From the NCBI RefSeq assembly GCF_015356115.1, contig NZ_CP063056.1, forward strand, positions 1,364,001-1,428,000: a stretch of 64,000 bases of DNA, given 5' to 3'. The notes under the pieces are model-generated. The model saw only the letters and a list, made by a program, of their open reading frames with translations, did no database searches and was not told the DNA's origin. The DNA comes from Rodentibacter haemolyticus. GTDB lineage: Bacteria; Pseudomonadota; Gammaproteobacteria; Enterobacterales; Pasteurellaceae. A program made the translations under genes and the position numbers. Shown here piece by piece: positions 19,801 through 26,412 of the stretch (positions are counted from its first letter, which is position 1; each line of letters begins with the position of its first letter).

Positions 19801-22800
19801 ACGGTAAGGTGGAAATTCAAGTTGCTGAAAACCCAGAGTTTGAGACTTTGAACACAACAGGAAATATAAATATCGGTGGAAACCTAACTGTTGCAGGAGA
19901 TAGTTTAACGAAAGGCAACGCAACCTTTGAGAAAGACATGCTAACCAAAGGTAATGCAACTTTCGAGAAAGATGTCACTGTAAATGGCACAACAACTACG
20001 AAAGAGTTGAATGTGACCAACAATGCAACAATCAATGGTGAGTTAACGACTAAAGGCAACGCAACCTTTGAGAAAGACACGCTAACCAAAGGCAATGCAA
20101 CTTTCGAGAAAGATGTCACTGTAAATGGCACAACAACTACGAAAGAGTTGAATGTGACCAACAATGCAACAATCAATGGTGAGTTAACGACTAAAGGCAA
20201 CGCAACCTTTGAGAAAGACACGCTAACCAAAGGCAATGCAACTTTCGAGAAAGATGTCACTGTAAATGGCACAACAACTACGAAAGAGTTGAATGTGACC
20301 AACAATGCCACAATCAATGGTGAGTTAACGACTAAAGGCAACGCAACCTTTGAGAAAGACATGCTAACCAAAGGCAATGCAACTTTCGAGAAAGATGTCA
20401 CTGTAAATGGCACAACGACTACGAAAGAGTTGAATGTGACCAACAATGCAACAATCAATGGTGAGTTAACGACTAAAGGCAACGCAACCTTTGAGAAAGA
20501 CACGCTAACCAAAGGCAATGCAACTTTCGAGAAAGATGTCACTGTAAATGGCACAACAACTACGAAAGAGTTGAATGTGACCAACAATGCAACAATCAAT
20601 GGTGAGTTAACGACTAAAGGCAACGCAACCTTTGAGAAAGACACGCTAACCAAAGGCAATGCAACTTTCGAGAAAGATGTCACTGTAAATGGCACAACGA
20701 CTACGAAAGAGTTGAATGTGACCAACAATGCAACAATCAATGGTGAGTTAACGACTAAAGGCAACGCAACCTTTGAGAAAGACACGCTAACCAAAGGTAA
20801 TGCGACTTTTGAGAAAAATGTTACGGTTAACGGTACAACGACAACTCAAAATCTCAATGTAACAGGTAGTACAACGATTGGTAAGGATCTCACGGTTCAA
20901 GGTAACACAACTCTTGGAGGTACTAATACCAGCTTTACCATAGCCAACGGTACAAAAGTCAATATGGGCGGTAATGTTATTAGCAACATTGGTGAAGGAA
21001 ATATCACGAGTGGCAGCTCTGATGCTGTAACGGGCGGTCAACTTTATACCACAATTCAAAACTTTAACAATATGACAGATAAAGGGATGAATTTTACGGG
21101 TAATGATGGTGTCATCGTTAATCGTAAATTAGGTGAGACCCTAACGATTAAAGGTAGCCTTGCTGATTCGAAGGAAGCAGATAGTAGCAATATTCGTACG
21201 ATTTCCAATATAACAACCGGTGCTATTGAGATTTTGATGTCGAAAAACCCAGTATTTAATAATTTAACCGCAACAGGTAATGTAAGTATTGGTGGCGATT
21301 TAGGTGTAAATGGCACAACAACTACGAAAGAGTTGAATGTGACCAACAATGCAACAATCAATGGTGAGTTAACGACTAAAGGCAATGCGACTTTCGAGAA
21401 AGATGTCACTGTAAATGGCACAACGACTACGAAAGAGTTGAATGTGACCAACAATGCCACAATCAATGGTGAATTAACAACTAAAGGCAATGCAACCTTT
21501 GAGAGAGATACGTTAACCAAAGGCAATGCAACTTTCGAGAAAGATGTCACTGTAAATGGCACAACAACTACGAAAGAGTTGAATGTGACCAACAATGCCA
21601 CAATCAATGGTGAGTTAACGACTAAAGGCAACGCAACCTTTGAGAAAGACATGCTAACCAAAGGCAATGCAACTTTCGAGAAAGATGTCACTGTAAATGG
21701 CACAACAACTACGAAAGAGTTGAATGTGACCAACAATGCAACAATCAATGGTGAGTTAACGACTAAAGGCAACGCAACTTTTGAGAAAGACATGCTAACC
21801 AAAGGCAATGCAACTTTCGAGAAAGATGCCACTGTAAATGGCACAACGACTACGAAAGAGTTGAATGTGACCAACAATGCCACAATCAATGGTGAATTAA
21901 CAACTAAAGGCAATGCAACCTTTGAGAGAGATACGTTAACCAAAGGCAATGCAACTTTCGAGAAAGATGTCACTGTAAATGGCACAACAACTACGAAAGA
22001 GTTGAATGTGACCAACAATGCAACAATCAATGGTGAGTTAACGACTAAAGGCAACGCAACTTTTGAGAAAGACATGCTAACCAAAGGCAATGCAACTTTC
22101 GAGAAAGATGTCACTGTAAATGGCACAACAACTACGAAAGAGTTGAATGTGACCAACAATGCAACAATCAATGGTGAGTTAACGACTAAAGGCAATGCAA
22201 CCTTTGAGAAAGATACGTTAACCAAAGGTAATGCAACCATTGAGGGAACGACCACAACCAAAGACTTAAACGTGACGAATAATGCCAATATTGTGAAAGA
22301 TCTCACCGTTGGCGGAAATAGCACGGTTAAGGGTAATTCAACGATTGAGGGTGATAGCTTAACCAAAGGCAATGCAACTTTCGAGAAAGATGTCACTGTA
22401 AATGGCACAACGACTACGAAAGAGTTGAATGTGACCAATAATGCAGCAATCAATGGTGAGTTAACAACTAAAGGCAACGCAACTTTTGAGAGAGATACGT
22501 TAACTAAAGGTAATGCAACCGTTGAGGGAACGACTACGACCAAAGACTTAAGCGTGACAAATAATGCCGACATCAAGAAAGATCTCACCGTTGGCGGAAA
22601 TAGTACGGTTAAAGGTGATTCTACTGTGGAAGGTAATAGTGTGGTCAGCGGTAGTGTTACGGTTGGACAAAATCTGACAGTACGCGGTTCCACAGTATTA
22701 GAAGACGTGACAATTAATAAATCGCTTAGCTTAGCTGATGGAGCGAAAATTGATTTAGGTAATTCCGATATTGAGGGTAACTTCAATATCTATGGAGAAA

Positions 22801-23291
22801 CAAATAAGAAAACGCTCAGCAATGCCTTGGATCAATTACAGATGTCAGGTCCGTTAATTTATGTTGATCCTAAAACCAACAAAGATGTTCAAAAACGGAC
22901 TGAAGTTCTGAGATTAAATAGCGGTTCGAACAAACCGGCTCGTCTAACGAATGTTGCTGATCCAATTGCGGCTAACGATGCGGTAAACTTAGGCTACTTA
23001 AATAAACAATTCTCGTTGAATATGGGAGAAGTACATAAGCGCATCAATAAAGTAGACCGTCGCTTACGTAGTGGTATCGCTTCTGCTGTAGCAATGAGTC
23101 TGTTACCACAATCCAACCGCGCCGGCGAAAGCATAATGAGTGTAGGGGGAGGTACTTATCGCGGAGCTTCGGCAATTGCCGTTGGTTATTCCCGTGTAAG
23201 TGATAGTGGTAGAATGATCATTAATGTCGGAGGCAGTGCTAATAATTCCGGTGATTATGCCGGCGGAGCAGCCATTGGTTGGAAGTTCTAA
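13875..23291 (+). CDS. Giant trimeric autotransporter adhesin (YadA-like, type Vc)
   Basis: Surface adhesin of 3,138 aa. The N-terminus has the extended signal peptide of large autotransporters (MNKVFKVIFNHATQTWVVVS). YadA-type head repeats follow at about residues 95-390 (AIAIGKHAYGG, ALGLNTQATGEDSTAIGAFS). A neck motif (STDAINGSQLYY) lies near residue 444, and later necks read TDAVNKGQLD. The stalk consists of three families of tandem repeats. The last ~80 residues are the YadA membrane anchor (RRLRSGIASAVAMSLLP ... SGDYAGGAAIGWKF), which trimerises into one 12-strand barrel. The ribosome site AAGGAG precedes the ATG. The frame is intact despite heavy repetition. The opposite strand also stays open across repeats, an effect of composition. 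Ligand unknown. Confidence 0.95.
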   Translation: MNKVFKVIFNHATQTWVVVSELAKGHVKSSSKSKTLNELSKSLLWLSKPVTVGLVASFLTIDSFAAVYKRATLDAENYYTPGNMGSGGAHHTTKISGEVQGDGNQPTGNGTTLYGGKTSGAGTSVAIGAAANSGGVGSVAVGTTARSTGRNSLAIMRQSYAGGDYSITLGTAASTHKAGAIAIGKHAYGGGERAIVIGANTDGAGKNDVYNANKNAQVSAVDGIGIGTKVRVSGQTGVAIGREANVSGEGGIAIGSLSIVTKASSAALGRNAQATADTATAIGSSASASGESSFAGGSLASASGRDAVALGLNTQATGEDSTAIGAFSRASANNATAVGMNTSVSGDGSSAFGSASTSTGPRSLALGYGAIASNADSVALGSHSKTESARTQNDAKQISFNSKDNGTAEYFNFTGNHDLGVVSVGNSTAGRQIINVAPGRVSADSTDAINGSQLYYVAKNGGFNIQKNGTETSRINNNGKVNFQNGTYTTAVVTDGDNKADVKFDVVTQNITTNNSGVTSVSGTSGLATAKTVSDAINNALNNSGFILKANGDSGVQIKRNGYIDIQKGKNIDVTRNDKTITIKTVDSPNFTSVTATGNVQAGSATVSGALTVNGQSNLKNVNAENFTAAGNVNLGGNGKTISLASGSTINANNNKISGIKAGESTTDAVNKGQLDALGTSLNSSMTSLASNLTALSANQSLSFSGDSGKITRKMGETLQIAGGNGTGSYSNKNVKTEATGGKIEIKISDNPEFTTINTTGNANIGGNLNVNGSTTLKDLNASGNTTLKNVTLASGSTFNAGGNRLTNVGTATSDNDATTLSQVKGLITNATTNATNLNSSNLTTGNATITNGTIANLNSTNGTITNLNSTNGTITNLNSTNGTITNLNSTNGTITNLNSTNGTITNLNSTNGTITNLNSTNGTITNLNSTNGTITNLNSTNGTITNLNSTNGTITNLNSTNGTITNLNSTNGMITNLNSTNGTITNLNSTNGTITNLNSTNATIGKLNAGDITANNGTFNTTLVSKGETTLSGNTTIGGAGKTFNITNGTAVNMGDNVISGVANGTKATDAVNKGQLDELANKPLNFSGNSGNTSSKLGETLNISGAGTTAGNYNSKNIKTVVTNGKVEIQIAENPEFENITAKNANVTETLTAKDANVTNNLTAKNANVAETLTAKDANITNNLTAKNANVTETLTAKDANVTNNLTAKNANVTETLTAKDANVTNNLTAKNANVAETLTAKDANVTNNLTAKNANITEKLTAKDAEVTGALNTNDLTAKGNVTLGGAGKQIKLADNTTFDANGNRLTNIGNATADTDATTLADVKGLITNATTNATNISSTNGTITNLNSTNGTITNLNSTNGTITNLNSTNGTITNLNSTNGTITNLNSTNGTITNLNSTNGTITNLNSTNGTITNLNSTNANITKLNAEDIVANNGTFNTTLVSKGETTLSGNTTIGGAGKHFNVTSGTTVNMGNNVISGVANGTNSTDAVNKGQLDKVAENLTALSNNPLNFTGNDGNTSRKLGETLNITGTASTKGDYSSKNVKTVVTDGKVEIQVAENPEFANITATGNVSVGEQLTAKDANVTNNLTTKNANVTETLTAKDANVTNNLTAKNANVTETLTAKDANVTNNLTAKNANVTETLTAKDANVTNNLTAKNANVTETLTAKDANVTNNLTAKNAQVTGTLTTNDFIAKGDVTLGGTGKTVKLETGSKFDGNGVVLSNIGKAQNDTDATTLADVKGLITNATTNATNISSTNGTITNLNSTNGTITNLNSTNGTITNLNSTNGTITNLNSTNGTITNLNSTNGTITNLNSTNGTITNLNSTNGTISNLNSTNANITKLNAEDIVANNGTFNTTLVSRGETTLSGNATIGGAGKNFSVVNGTTINMGNNVVGGVANGTNATDAVNKGQLDAVSKNLSNLTNNPLSFVGNEGNTSRKLGETLNITGNATTAGTYSSKNVKTVVTDGKVEIQVAENPEFETLNTTGNINIGGNLTVAGDSLTKGNATFEKDMLTKGNATFEKDVTVNGTTTTKELNVTNNATINGELTTKGNATFEKDTLTKGNATFEKDVTVNGTTTTKELNVTNNATINGELTTKGNATFEKDTLTKGNATFEKDVTVNGTTTTKELNVTNNATINGELTTKGNATFEKDMLTKGNATFEKDVTVNGTTTTKELNVTNNATINGELTTKGNATFEKDTLTKGNATFEKDVTVNGTTTTKELNVTNNATINGELTTKGNATFEKDTLTKGNATFEKDVTVNGTTTTKELNVTNNATINGELTTKGNATFEKDTLTKGNATFEKNVTVNGTTTTQNLNVTGSTTIGKDLTVQGNTTLGGTNTSFTIANGTKVNMGGNVISNIGEGNITSGSSDAVTGGQLYTTIQNFNNMTDKGMNFTGNDGVIVNRKLGETLTIKGSLADSKEADSSNIRTISNITTGAIEILMSKNPVFNNLTATGNVSIGGDLGVNGTTTTKELNVTNNATINGELTTKGNATFEKDVTVNGTTTTKELNVTNNATINGELTTKGNATFERDTLTKGNATFEKDVTVNGTTTTKELNVTNNATINGELTTKGNATFEKDMLTKGNATFEKDVTVNGTTTTKELNVTNNATINGELTTKGNATFEKDMLTKGNATFEKDATVNGTTTTKELNVTNNATINGELTTKGNATFERDTLTKGNATFEKDVTVNGTTTTKELNVTNNATINGELTTKGNATFEKDMLTKGNATFEKDVTVNGTTTTKELNVTNNATINGELTTKGNATFEKDTLTKGNATIEGTTTTKDLNVTNNANIVKDLTVGGNSTVKGNSTIEGDSLTKGNATFEKDVTVNGTTTTKELNVTNNAAINGELTTKGNATFERDTLTKGNATVEGTTTTKDLSVTNNADIKKDLTVGGNSTVKGDSTVEGNSVVSGSVTVGQNLTVRGSTVLEDVTINKSLSLADGAKIDLGNSDIEGNFNIYGETNKKTLSNALDQLQMSGPLIYVDPKTNKDVQKRTEVLRLNSGSNKPARLTNVADPIAANDAVNLGYLNKQFSLNMGEVHKRINKVDRRLRSGIASAVAMSLLPQSNRAGESIMSVGGGTYRGASAIAVGYSRVSDSGRMIINVGGSANNSGDYAGGAAIGWKF
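16441..16890 (+). repeat. 30-bp coding repeats, block 1 (about 15 units)
   Basis: Tandem 30-bp units encode NLNSTNGTIT within the adhesin stalk. Most units carry a GAATTC and differ only at third-codon positions. Two further eight-unit blocks of the same repeat lie at about 17,910-18,150 and 19,170-19,410. Ten-residue periodicity suits a beta-roll or coiled stalk. Confidence 0.9.
17290..17690 (+). repeat. 66-bp coding repeats, block 1
   Basis: About six 22-residue units of the pattern LTAKNANVTETLTAKDANVT in the adhesin stalk. A second block lies at about 18,620-18,950. Each block sits between a 30-bp repeat block and a neck, so the stalk is built from duplicated cassettes of roughly 1.3 kb. 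Confidence 0.85.
19910..22510 (+). repeat. 141-bp coding repeats in two arrays
   Basis: Units are exactly 141 bp apart (47 residues; contains KELNVTNNATINGEL and GNATFEKD). About six units run to 20,830 and about seven more from 21,310 to 22,230, followed by degenerate units. Neighbouring units are nearly identical, indicating recent expansion. Confidence 0.9.
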
Positions 23292-23345
23292 CCCTTGTGA
23301 AGTGCGGTTGATGTTTTGATGTTTTCCGCACATCTCCTTAATGAA

Positions 23346-23378
23346 AATCCGGTTGGTTTAAACCAATCGGATTTTTTT
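23346..23378 (+). terminator. Terminator of the trimeric adhesin gene
   Basis: A 14-bp stem with one mismatch (AATCCGGTTGGTTT with AAACCAATCGGATT) is followed by seven T, 55 bp after the adhesin stop. Confidence 0.85.
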
Positions 23379-23500
23379 ATCTTCTTCCTTAGGTCTAATC
23401 CACTTGGGCTACGTGGCAATATCGACTTGATAGAATCCCAAAAAATACGGCGAATTTTGACCGCACTTTTTGTAAGGAGGTTAATTGTTGAATGCTTGGT

Positions 23501-23660
23501 TTATAAATTCACAGATCTATCGGCACTCTCGATAGTTGATTTTCTGTGAGCGACAGTCACCCTGGTTATCGCTAATTGAGCGATAGCTTGATTGATCTTT
23601 TTCTCATTGTCTTCATCTAAATGGCTAGTCGCTTCATCCATAAAGAGATTTAGTATCCGT
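23501..23660 (-). pseudogene. Bacteriocin-type ABC exporter, C-terminal remnant
   Basis: About 50 codons of the end of an ABC ATPase: Walker B and D-loop (LFMDEATSHLDED), then the H-loop region (TRVTVAHRKSTIESADR). The pattern is that of peptidase-containing exporters (CvaB/LagD type), which cut double-glycine leaders. The peptidase, membrane and Walker A parts are missing. The sequence joins directly to the truncated hlyD-like gene upstream on the same strand, in a different frame, as if one deletion removed the end of the adaptor gene and most of the exporter gene. Confidence 0.75.
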
Positions 23661-24107
23661 ATAAATTTTACGGTTCTTGTCAATTTGTTTGGTTAAATTT
23701 CCCAATGTTTCCTGTTGGTTGTCTTTTACCGGTTGAATAATATTATCTAACTTTTCAATTTGATCTTTAATCGCATTGATGGAATTAATCCCAACATTAC
23801 CGCTATCGGTAATACGGTCAAGGGTAATTTTAAAAAGCGGGTCGCCTTTTTTTATCGGTTGATTAATTGTCACATAACGTTCGGAAATATAACCGGATTT
23901 TGATGCTGATAGGATAATTGGATGGGGTTGCATCACCACCTCACCTAAAATAGTTTCTCGGCGGGTGTAGCTCCCAAAGGTAATATAAATAATAAAAGAA
24001 GCCGTTATCAAAAAAGAGAAGAAAAATACAACCCATGCCGGTATTGATGACAATAGTACAGCAGTGCTTTTCCACTTTTGATGATCTAGGACCTCTTTTC
24101 TAAACAT
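23634..24107 (-). pseudogene. HlyD/CvaA-type membrane fusion protein, truncated (copy A)
   Basis: The first 157 residues of a periplasmic adaptor for type I bacteriocin export: a cytoplasmic start (MFRKEVLDHQKWKSTAVLL), one transmembrane helix (about residues 28-50), a biotinyl-lipoyl-like segment (SGYISERYVTINQPIKKGD), and the beginning of the coiled-coil hairpin. Family members are about 400 aa. The frame stops where it runs into exporter sequence near 23,640-23,660. The first ~55 codons are closely duplicated at 25,170-25,331. Confidence 0.8.
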
Positions 24108-24161
24108 TTTTTTATTTCTATAAAAGCGAGGAATAGTATATTCCTAATATAAAGGTAATAA

Positions 24162-24341
24162 CTAATAAAATATTAAAAAAATCTTAAAAACTGTTCTATT
24201 TTTACCATATCTATTAAAAAGGATCTTGGTAATAAAGAGAGAAAAGATGGATAAACTAAATAAAATGGGAGAAACACCTTGTAGCATAAACAAGGTGTTT
24301 ATAAAAATAAATAGAGCAATAAAAAGTTTCCAATTTTTCAC
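24162..24341 (-). CDS. Small two-helix membrane protein, candidate bacteriocin immunity protein
   Basis: 59 aa from GTG 24341, which lies 10 bases after the stop of the precursor; an in-frame GTG at 24386 would overlap the precursor. Two hydrophobic segments (LFIALFIFINTLFMLQ and ILFSLSIFSLFITKILF) and a basic tail. No family recognised. Size, hydrophobicity and position right after a double-glycine precursor fit an immunity protein; this is inference. No strong ribosome site is visible. Confidence 0.5.
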   Translation of the reverse strand: MKNWKLFIALFIFINTLFMLQGVSPILFSLSIFSLFITKILFNRYGKNRTVFKIFLIFY

Positions 24342-24351
24342 TATAATAAAA

Positions 24352-24762
24352 CTATTTCTTATCAGCGATTCCAACTGTTGCACCACCTAAAAAACCAATT
24401 CGTGGCACTAAATATTTTGCAGCAGCGGAGCCTATTGGTCCGCCAACAACCTCGGATGTAGCTCCAACAGCAACACTGGTAGCAAATCCAGACCAAGTGA
24501 AGTTCCCTGATATTACAGAATTTCCAAGATAATCGGCTCCACCAATAAAAGCTCCTATTCCAGCACCAGCAGGACCAAAGGAACCTGAAACGACATTAAT
24601 TTCTTGAGATGTTAATTCTTTCGTAATTTTATCCTCTATATTTATACAATGCCATAAAAATACCATAATGCTGAATATAGCAAACATACTGAAAGGTCTT
24701 GCAAAATCCTTCAACATAAAGGCAATGATAAATGCTACAACGCCAATGGTAATTTTTAACAT
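24352..24762 (-). CDS. Double-glycine bacteriocin precursor fused in frame to an upstream membrane segment
   Basis: One open frame of 136 codons holding two parts. The last 90 codons (from 24624) look like a class II bacteriocin/microcin precursor: leader KELTSQEINVVSGS, then a Gly/Ala-rich core (FGPAGAGIGAFIGGADYLG ... GFLGGATVG). The codon where the leader Met is expected is ACG (24624-24622). An ATT lies one codon earlier, 5 bases after GAGG. The first ~40 codons encode one or two hydrophobic helices. They too lack an ATG near their AAGGAGG site, which points 5 bases later to ATT at 24780 (ATG 24762 is 23 bases away). Either non-AUG starts are used or both starts are mutated. Confidence 0.6.
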   Translation of the reverse strand: MLKITIGVVAFIIAFMLKDFARPFSMFAIFSIMVFLWHCINIEDKITKELTSQEINVVSGSFGPAGAGIGAFIGGADYLGNSVISGNFTWSGFATSVAVGATSEVVGGPIGSAAAKYLVPRIGFLGGATVGIADKK

Positions 24763-24786
24763 TCTTTTACTATTACTAATTTTATC

Positions 24787-25082
24787 CTCCTTTTTATTTT
24801 ACATAAGATAAATTTATTTCGTTAAGAATAGATTTAGGAAATTTATTGATTATAATAGATAAAGCTTTCCCAGAGTTAAATCCTTTATTATTAAATAACT
24901 AAATTTACTATTGACTAATTGCATGGACACGAAGGTTCTAACATAGTTATTAAATTAAAAAAGTGATCTACGTCACAAAAATATAATTTTTACAAATAAA
25001 ATACAGTATTTCTTTACTGTTACATTCTAGTTTTCGGTTTCAAAAAGTATTTTAAAGACAATTCTAGATAATGATTTTGAGC
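24787..25082. other. Non-coding gap within the bacteriocin locus, with a CRP-like site
   Basis: AT-rich, no gene seen. AGTGAtctacgTCACA at 24962-24977 matches the CRP consensus at 9 of 10 positions, 180 bp upstream of the minus-strand precursor region. It may drive the left half of the locus. Confidence 0.5.
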
Positions 25083-25331
25083 CTATTGATGACACAACCA
25101 GTGATTTTTCGTGAGTCTCAGTTGAAATATAGTATTCGTATAATTTAAGCTGGTAGCAGGTTCTTCATCCAAAATTGTTTCCCATCGAGTGTAGCTCCCA
25201 AAGGTTATATAAAGAATAAAAGAAGCTGTTATCAAAAAAGAGAAGAAAAACATAACCCGAGCCGATATTGATGACAGCAGTAAAGCTGTGCTTTTCCACC
25301 TTTGATGATCTAGGGCTTCTTTTCTGAACAT
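25083..25331 (-). pseudogene. HlyD/CvaA-type membrane fusion protein, truncated (copy B)
   Basis: 82 codons. The first ~55 (MFRKEALDHQRWKSTALLLS ... ITFGSYTRWETIL) are nearly the same as copy A at protein and DNA level, including the transmembrane helix. The sequence then leaves the family and stops. Only the cytoplasmic tail and membrane anchor of an exporter adaptor remain. The two copies, each downstream of a precursor and membrane-protein genes, suggest the locus was duplicated and then decayed. Confidence 0.75.
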
Positions 25332-25434
25332 TAATATTAAAAATAACTATGGAAAAATATGTCTTCCCATTTTAGGATCAATATTCTTTATATGATTGTA
25401 AATGTCGCTTACCACCATGCCTCTTCCAACCTAA

Positions 25435-25509
25435 TCAATAGTTTTGATGATACCACCGAAAAAAACCACCGCTTATATTTTGAATTTAATGATGACTTAA
25501 CTCTTTCAT
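25435..25509 (-). pseudogene. Third double-glycine leader, interrupted by a nonsense codon
   Basis: ATG 25509 after GGAG begins MKELSHH. A TAA at 25488-25486 stands where relatives have Glu, and the same frame continues IQNISGG, then FFRWYHQNY and a stop. The pattern MKELxxx(E)xxxxSGG matches the other two leaders in the locus, so this is a leader with a GAA-to-TAA change and a very short or eroded core. Too short for ordinary gene finding. Confidence 0.6.
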
Positions 25510-25659
25510 TTTTTCTCCGTATTTTCTTATTAGACTCCATAAAATACCTAATGGTAAGCACCCCAAAAAAGCAATTAATGGACCATATTTGTTTAACAAG
25601 ATAATAGCTAAAAATAATGCTACTATTTCAATTGCTCGCATTATATATTTAATTTTCAT
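25486..25659 (-). CDS. 57-aa small membrane protein overlapping a bacteriocin leader
   Basis: ATG 25659 (MKIKYIMRAIEIVALFLAII) encodes two hydrophobic helices and a basic end. The last seven codons are the start of the third double-glycine leader in the same frame (MKELSHH), so its stop is the nonsense codon of that leader. Its original stop was therefore probably lost, as in the fused frame at 24,352-24,762. A CRP-like site (TGTGAtatttgTCATA, 25747-25762) lies 90 bp upstream. Candidate immunity protein; no family recognised. Confidence 0.5.
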   Translation of the reverse strand: MKIKYIMRAIEIVALFLAIILLNKYGPLIAFLGCLPLGILWSLIRKYGEKMKELSHH

Positions 25660-25746
25660 CAACTATCCTTCTTACTATAAATATCAATTTATAACGATTT
25701 TACTATACTGGTAAAAAATAAATATGAAACAATTTATTTTCACTTT

Positions 25747-25762
25747 TGTGATATTTGTCATA
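25747..25762. promoter_or_regulatory. CRP-like site within the bacteriocin locus
   Basis: TGTGAtatttgTCATA matches 9 of 10 consensus half-site positions and lies upstream of the 57-aa membrane protein on the minus strand. Confidence 0.45.
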
Positions 25763-25842
25763 AAAAATCTACACTTCATAAATTAGAACCTTAGGTGTAG
25801 ATTTAATACCCTCTCTAACAATTAAATCATCCCCTGTTATAT

Positions 25843-26052
25843 TTATCTTTTTTCACGCATAGCTTTTAGCATTGAAAAACAAAATAAAATAAATATAGGT
25901 ATAAACTTCACTGATAAACCAATAATAACTAAAGAAAAAATAACATCTATTAATGGATGAACAGTGAAAGTTACTGTATCCCTTATAAAAGATAAAAGCT
26001 TCAGGGCAATAAGACAGCTAAATGTATTTAAAAGCCAAATTGATATTTTCAT
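25843..26052 (-). CDS. 69-aa membrane protein, candidate immunity protein for bacteriocin 1
   Basis: Two to three hydrophobic segments (IWLLNTFSCLIALKLLSF, VIFSLVIIGLSVKF, IPIFILFCFSML) and a basic C-terminus (KAMREKR). The ATG lies 2 bases after the stop of bacteriocin 1, so translation is probably coupled. Small, basic, multi-helix proteins in this position are typical bacteriocin immunity proteins. No specific family recognised. Confidence 0.6.
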   Translation of the reverse strand: MKISIWLLNTFSCLIALKLLSFIRDTVTFTVHPLIDVIFSLVIIGLSVKFIPIFILFCFSMLKAMREKR

Positions 26053-26054
26053 AA

Positions 26055-26369
26055 TTAGTCCGCCGGGATGTTACCGTTTTTTAACTCGGACGTAACATAT
26101 CCTACATAATTATTTCCTACTTTATTGTAGTCAATCGAATCGTAGAAAACGTATCCGGCAACACTTCCAGCAACAGAAGCTGCCCATCCGAATTTATTTC
26201 CAACTATTCCTCCCACTGTTGTTCCTGGACCACCAAAAGGACCAAAATTGACAGGGTTCTCATATTTATAATCAGATTTATTTTGTTTGCTAGGATCAGG
26301 ATCATCGCATTCTTCACACCAACTACCGCCGGAAACATAGACTAAGTCTTTTAGTGCTAATTCTTTTAT
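26055..26369 (-). CDS. Double-glycine bacteriocin/microcin precursor 1, with ATA in the start position
   Basis: 104 codons. A strong ribosome site AAGGAGG is followed 5 bases later not by ATG but by ATA (26369-26367). A textbook double-glycine leader follows (KELALKDLVYVSGG). The 89-residue core has two early cysteines (SWCEEC), a charged stretch (DDPDPSKQNKSD), and a Gly-rich hydrophobic half (GGPGTTVGGIVGNKFGWAA). Leader and core are intact to a stop that is coupled to the 69-aa membrane protein. No upstream in-frame ATG/GTG/TTG exists near the ribosome site. Either AUA initiates weakly or an ATG-to-ATA mutation has silenced it. Too unusual in its start for standard gene calling. Confidence 0.65.
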   Translation of the reverse strand: MKELALKDLVYVSGGSWCEECDDPDPSKQNKSDYKYENPVNFGPFGGPGTTVGGIVGNKFGWAASVAGSVAGYVFYDSIDYNKVGNNYVGYVTSELKNGNIPAD

Positions 26370-26412
26370 ATAAACCTCCTTAAGGTTTTAGGTTAGCAAT
26401 AAATATAACCCT

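Noticed and set aside
16061..22786. Long open frames of 160-576 codons on the minus strand opposite the adhesin repeats
   Set aside because: They are low-complexity reverse translations of the repeats (strings such as NSPLIVALLVTFNSF), have no ribosome sites or family features, and exist only because the repeat period is a multiple of three and lacks antisense stops.
24962..24977. Considered as an FNR site
   Set aside because: The half-sites fit the CRP consensus (AGTGA/TCACA) better than FNR TTGAT/ATCAA, so it is listed only as CRP-like.
25359..25604. 81-codon plus-strand frame in the bacteriocin locus
   Set aside because: It is antisense to the 57-aa membrane protein and third leader, lacks a ribosome site, and shows no recognisable feature.
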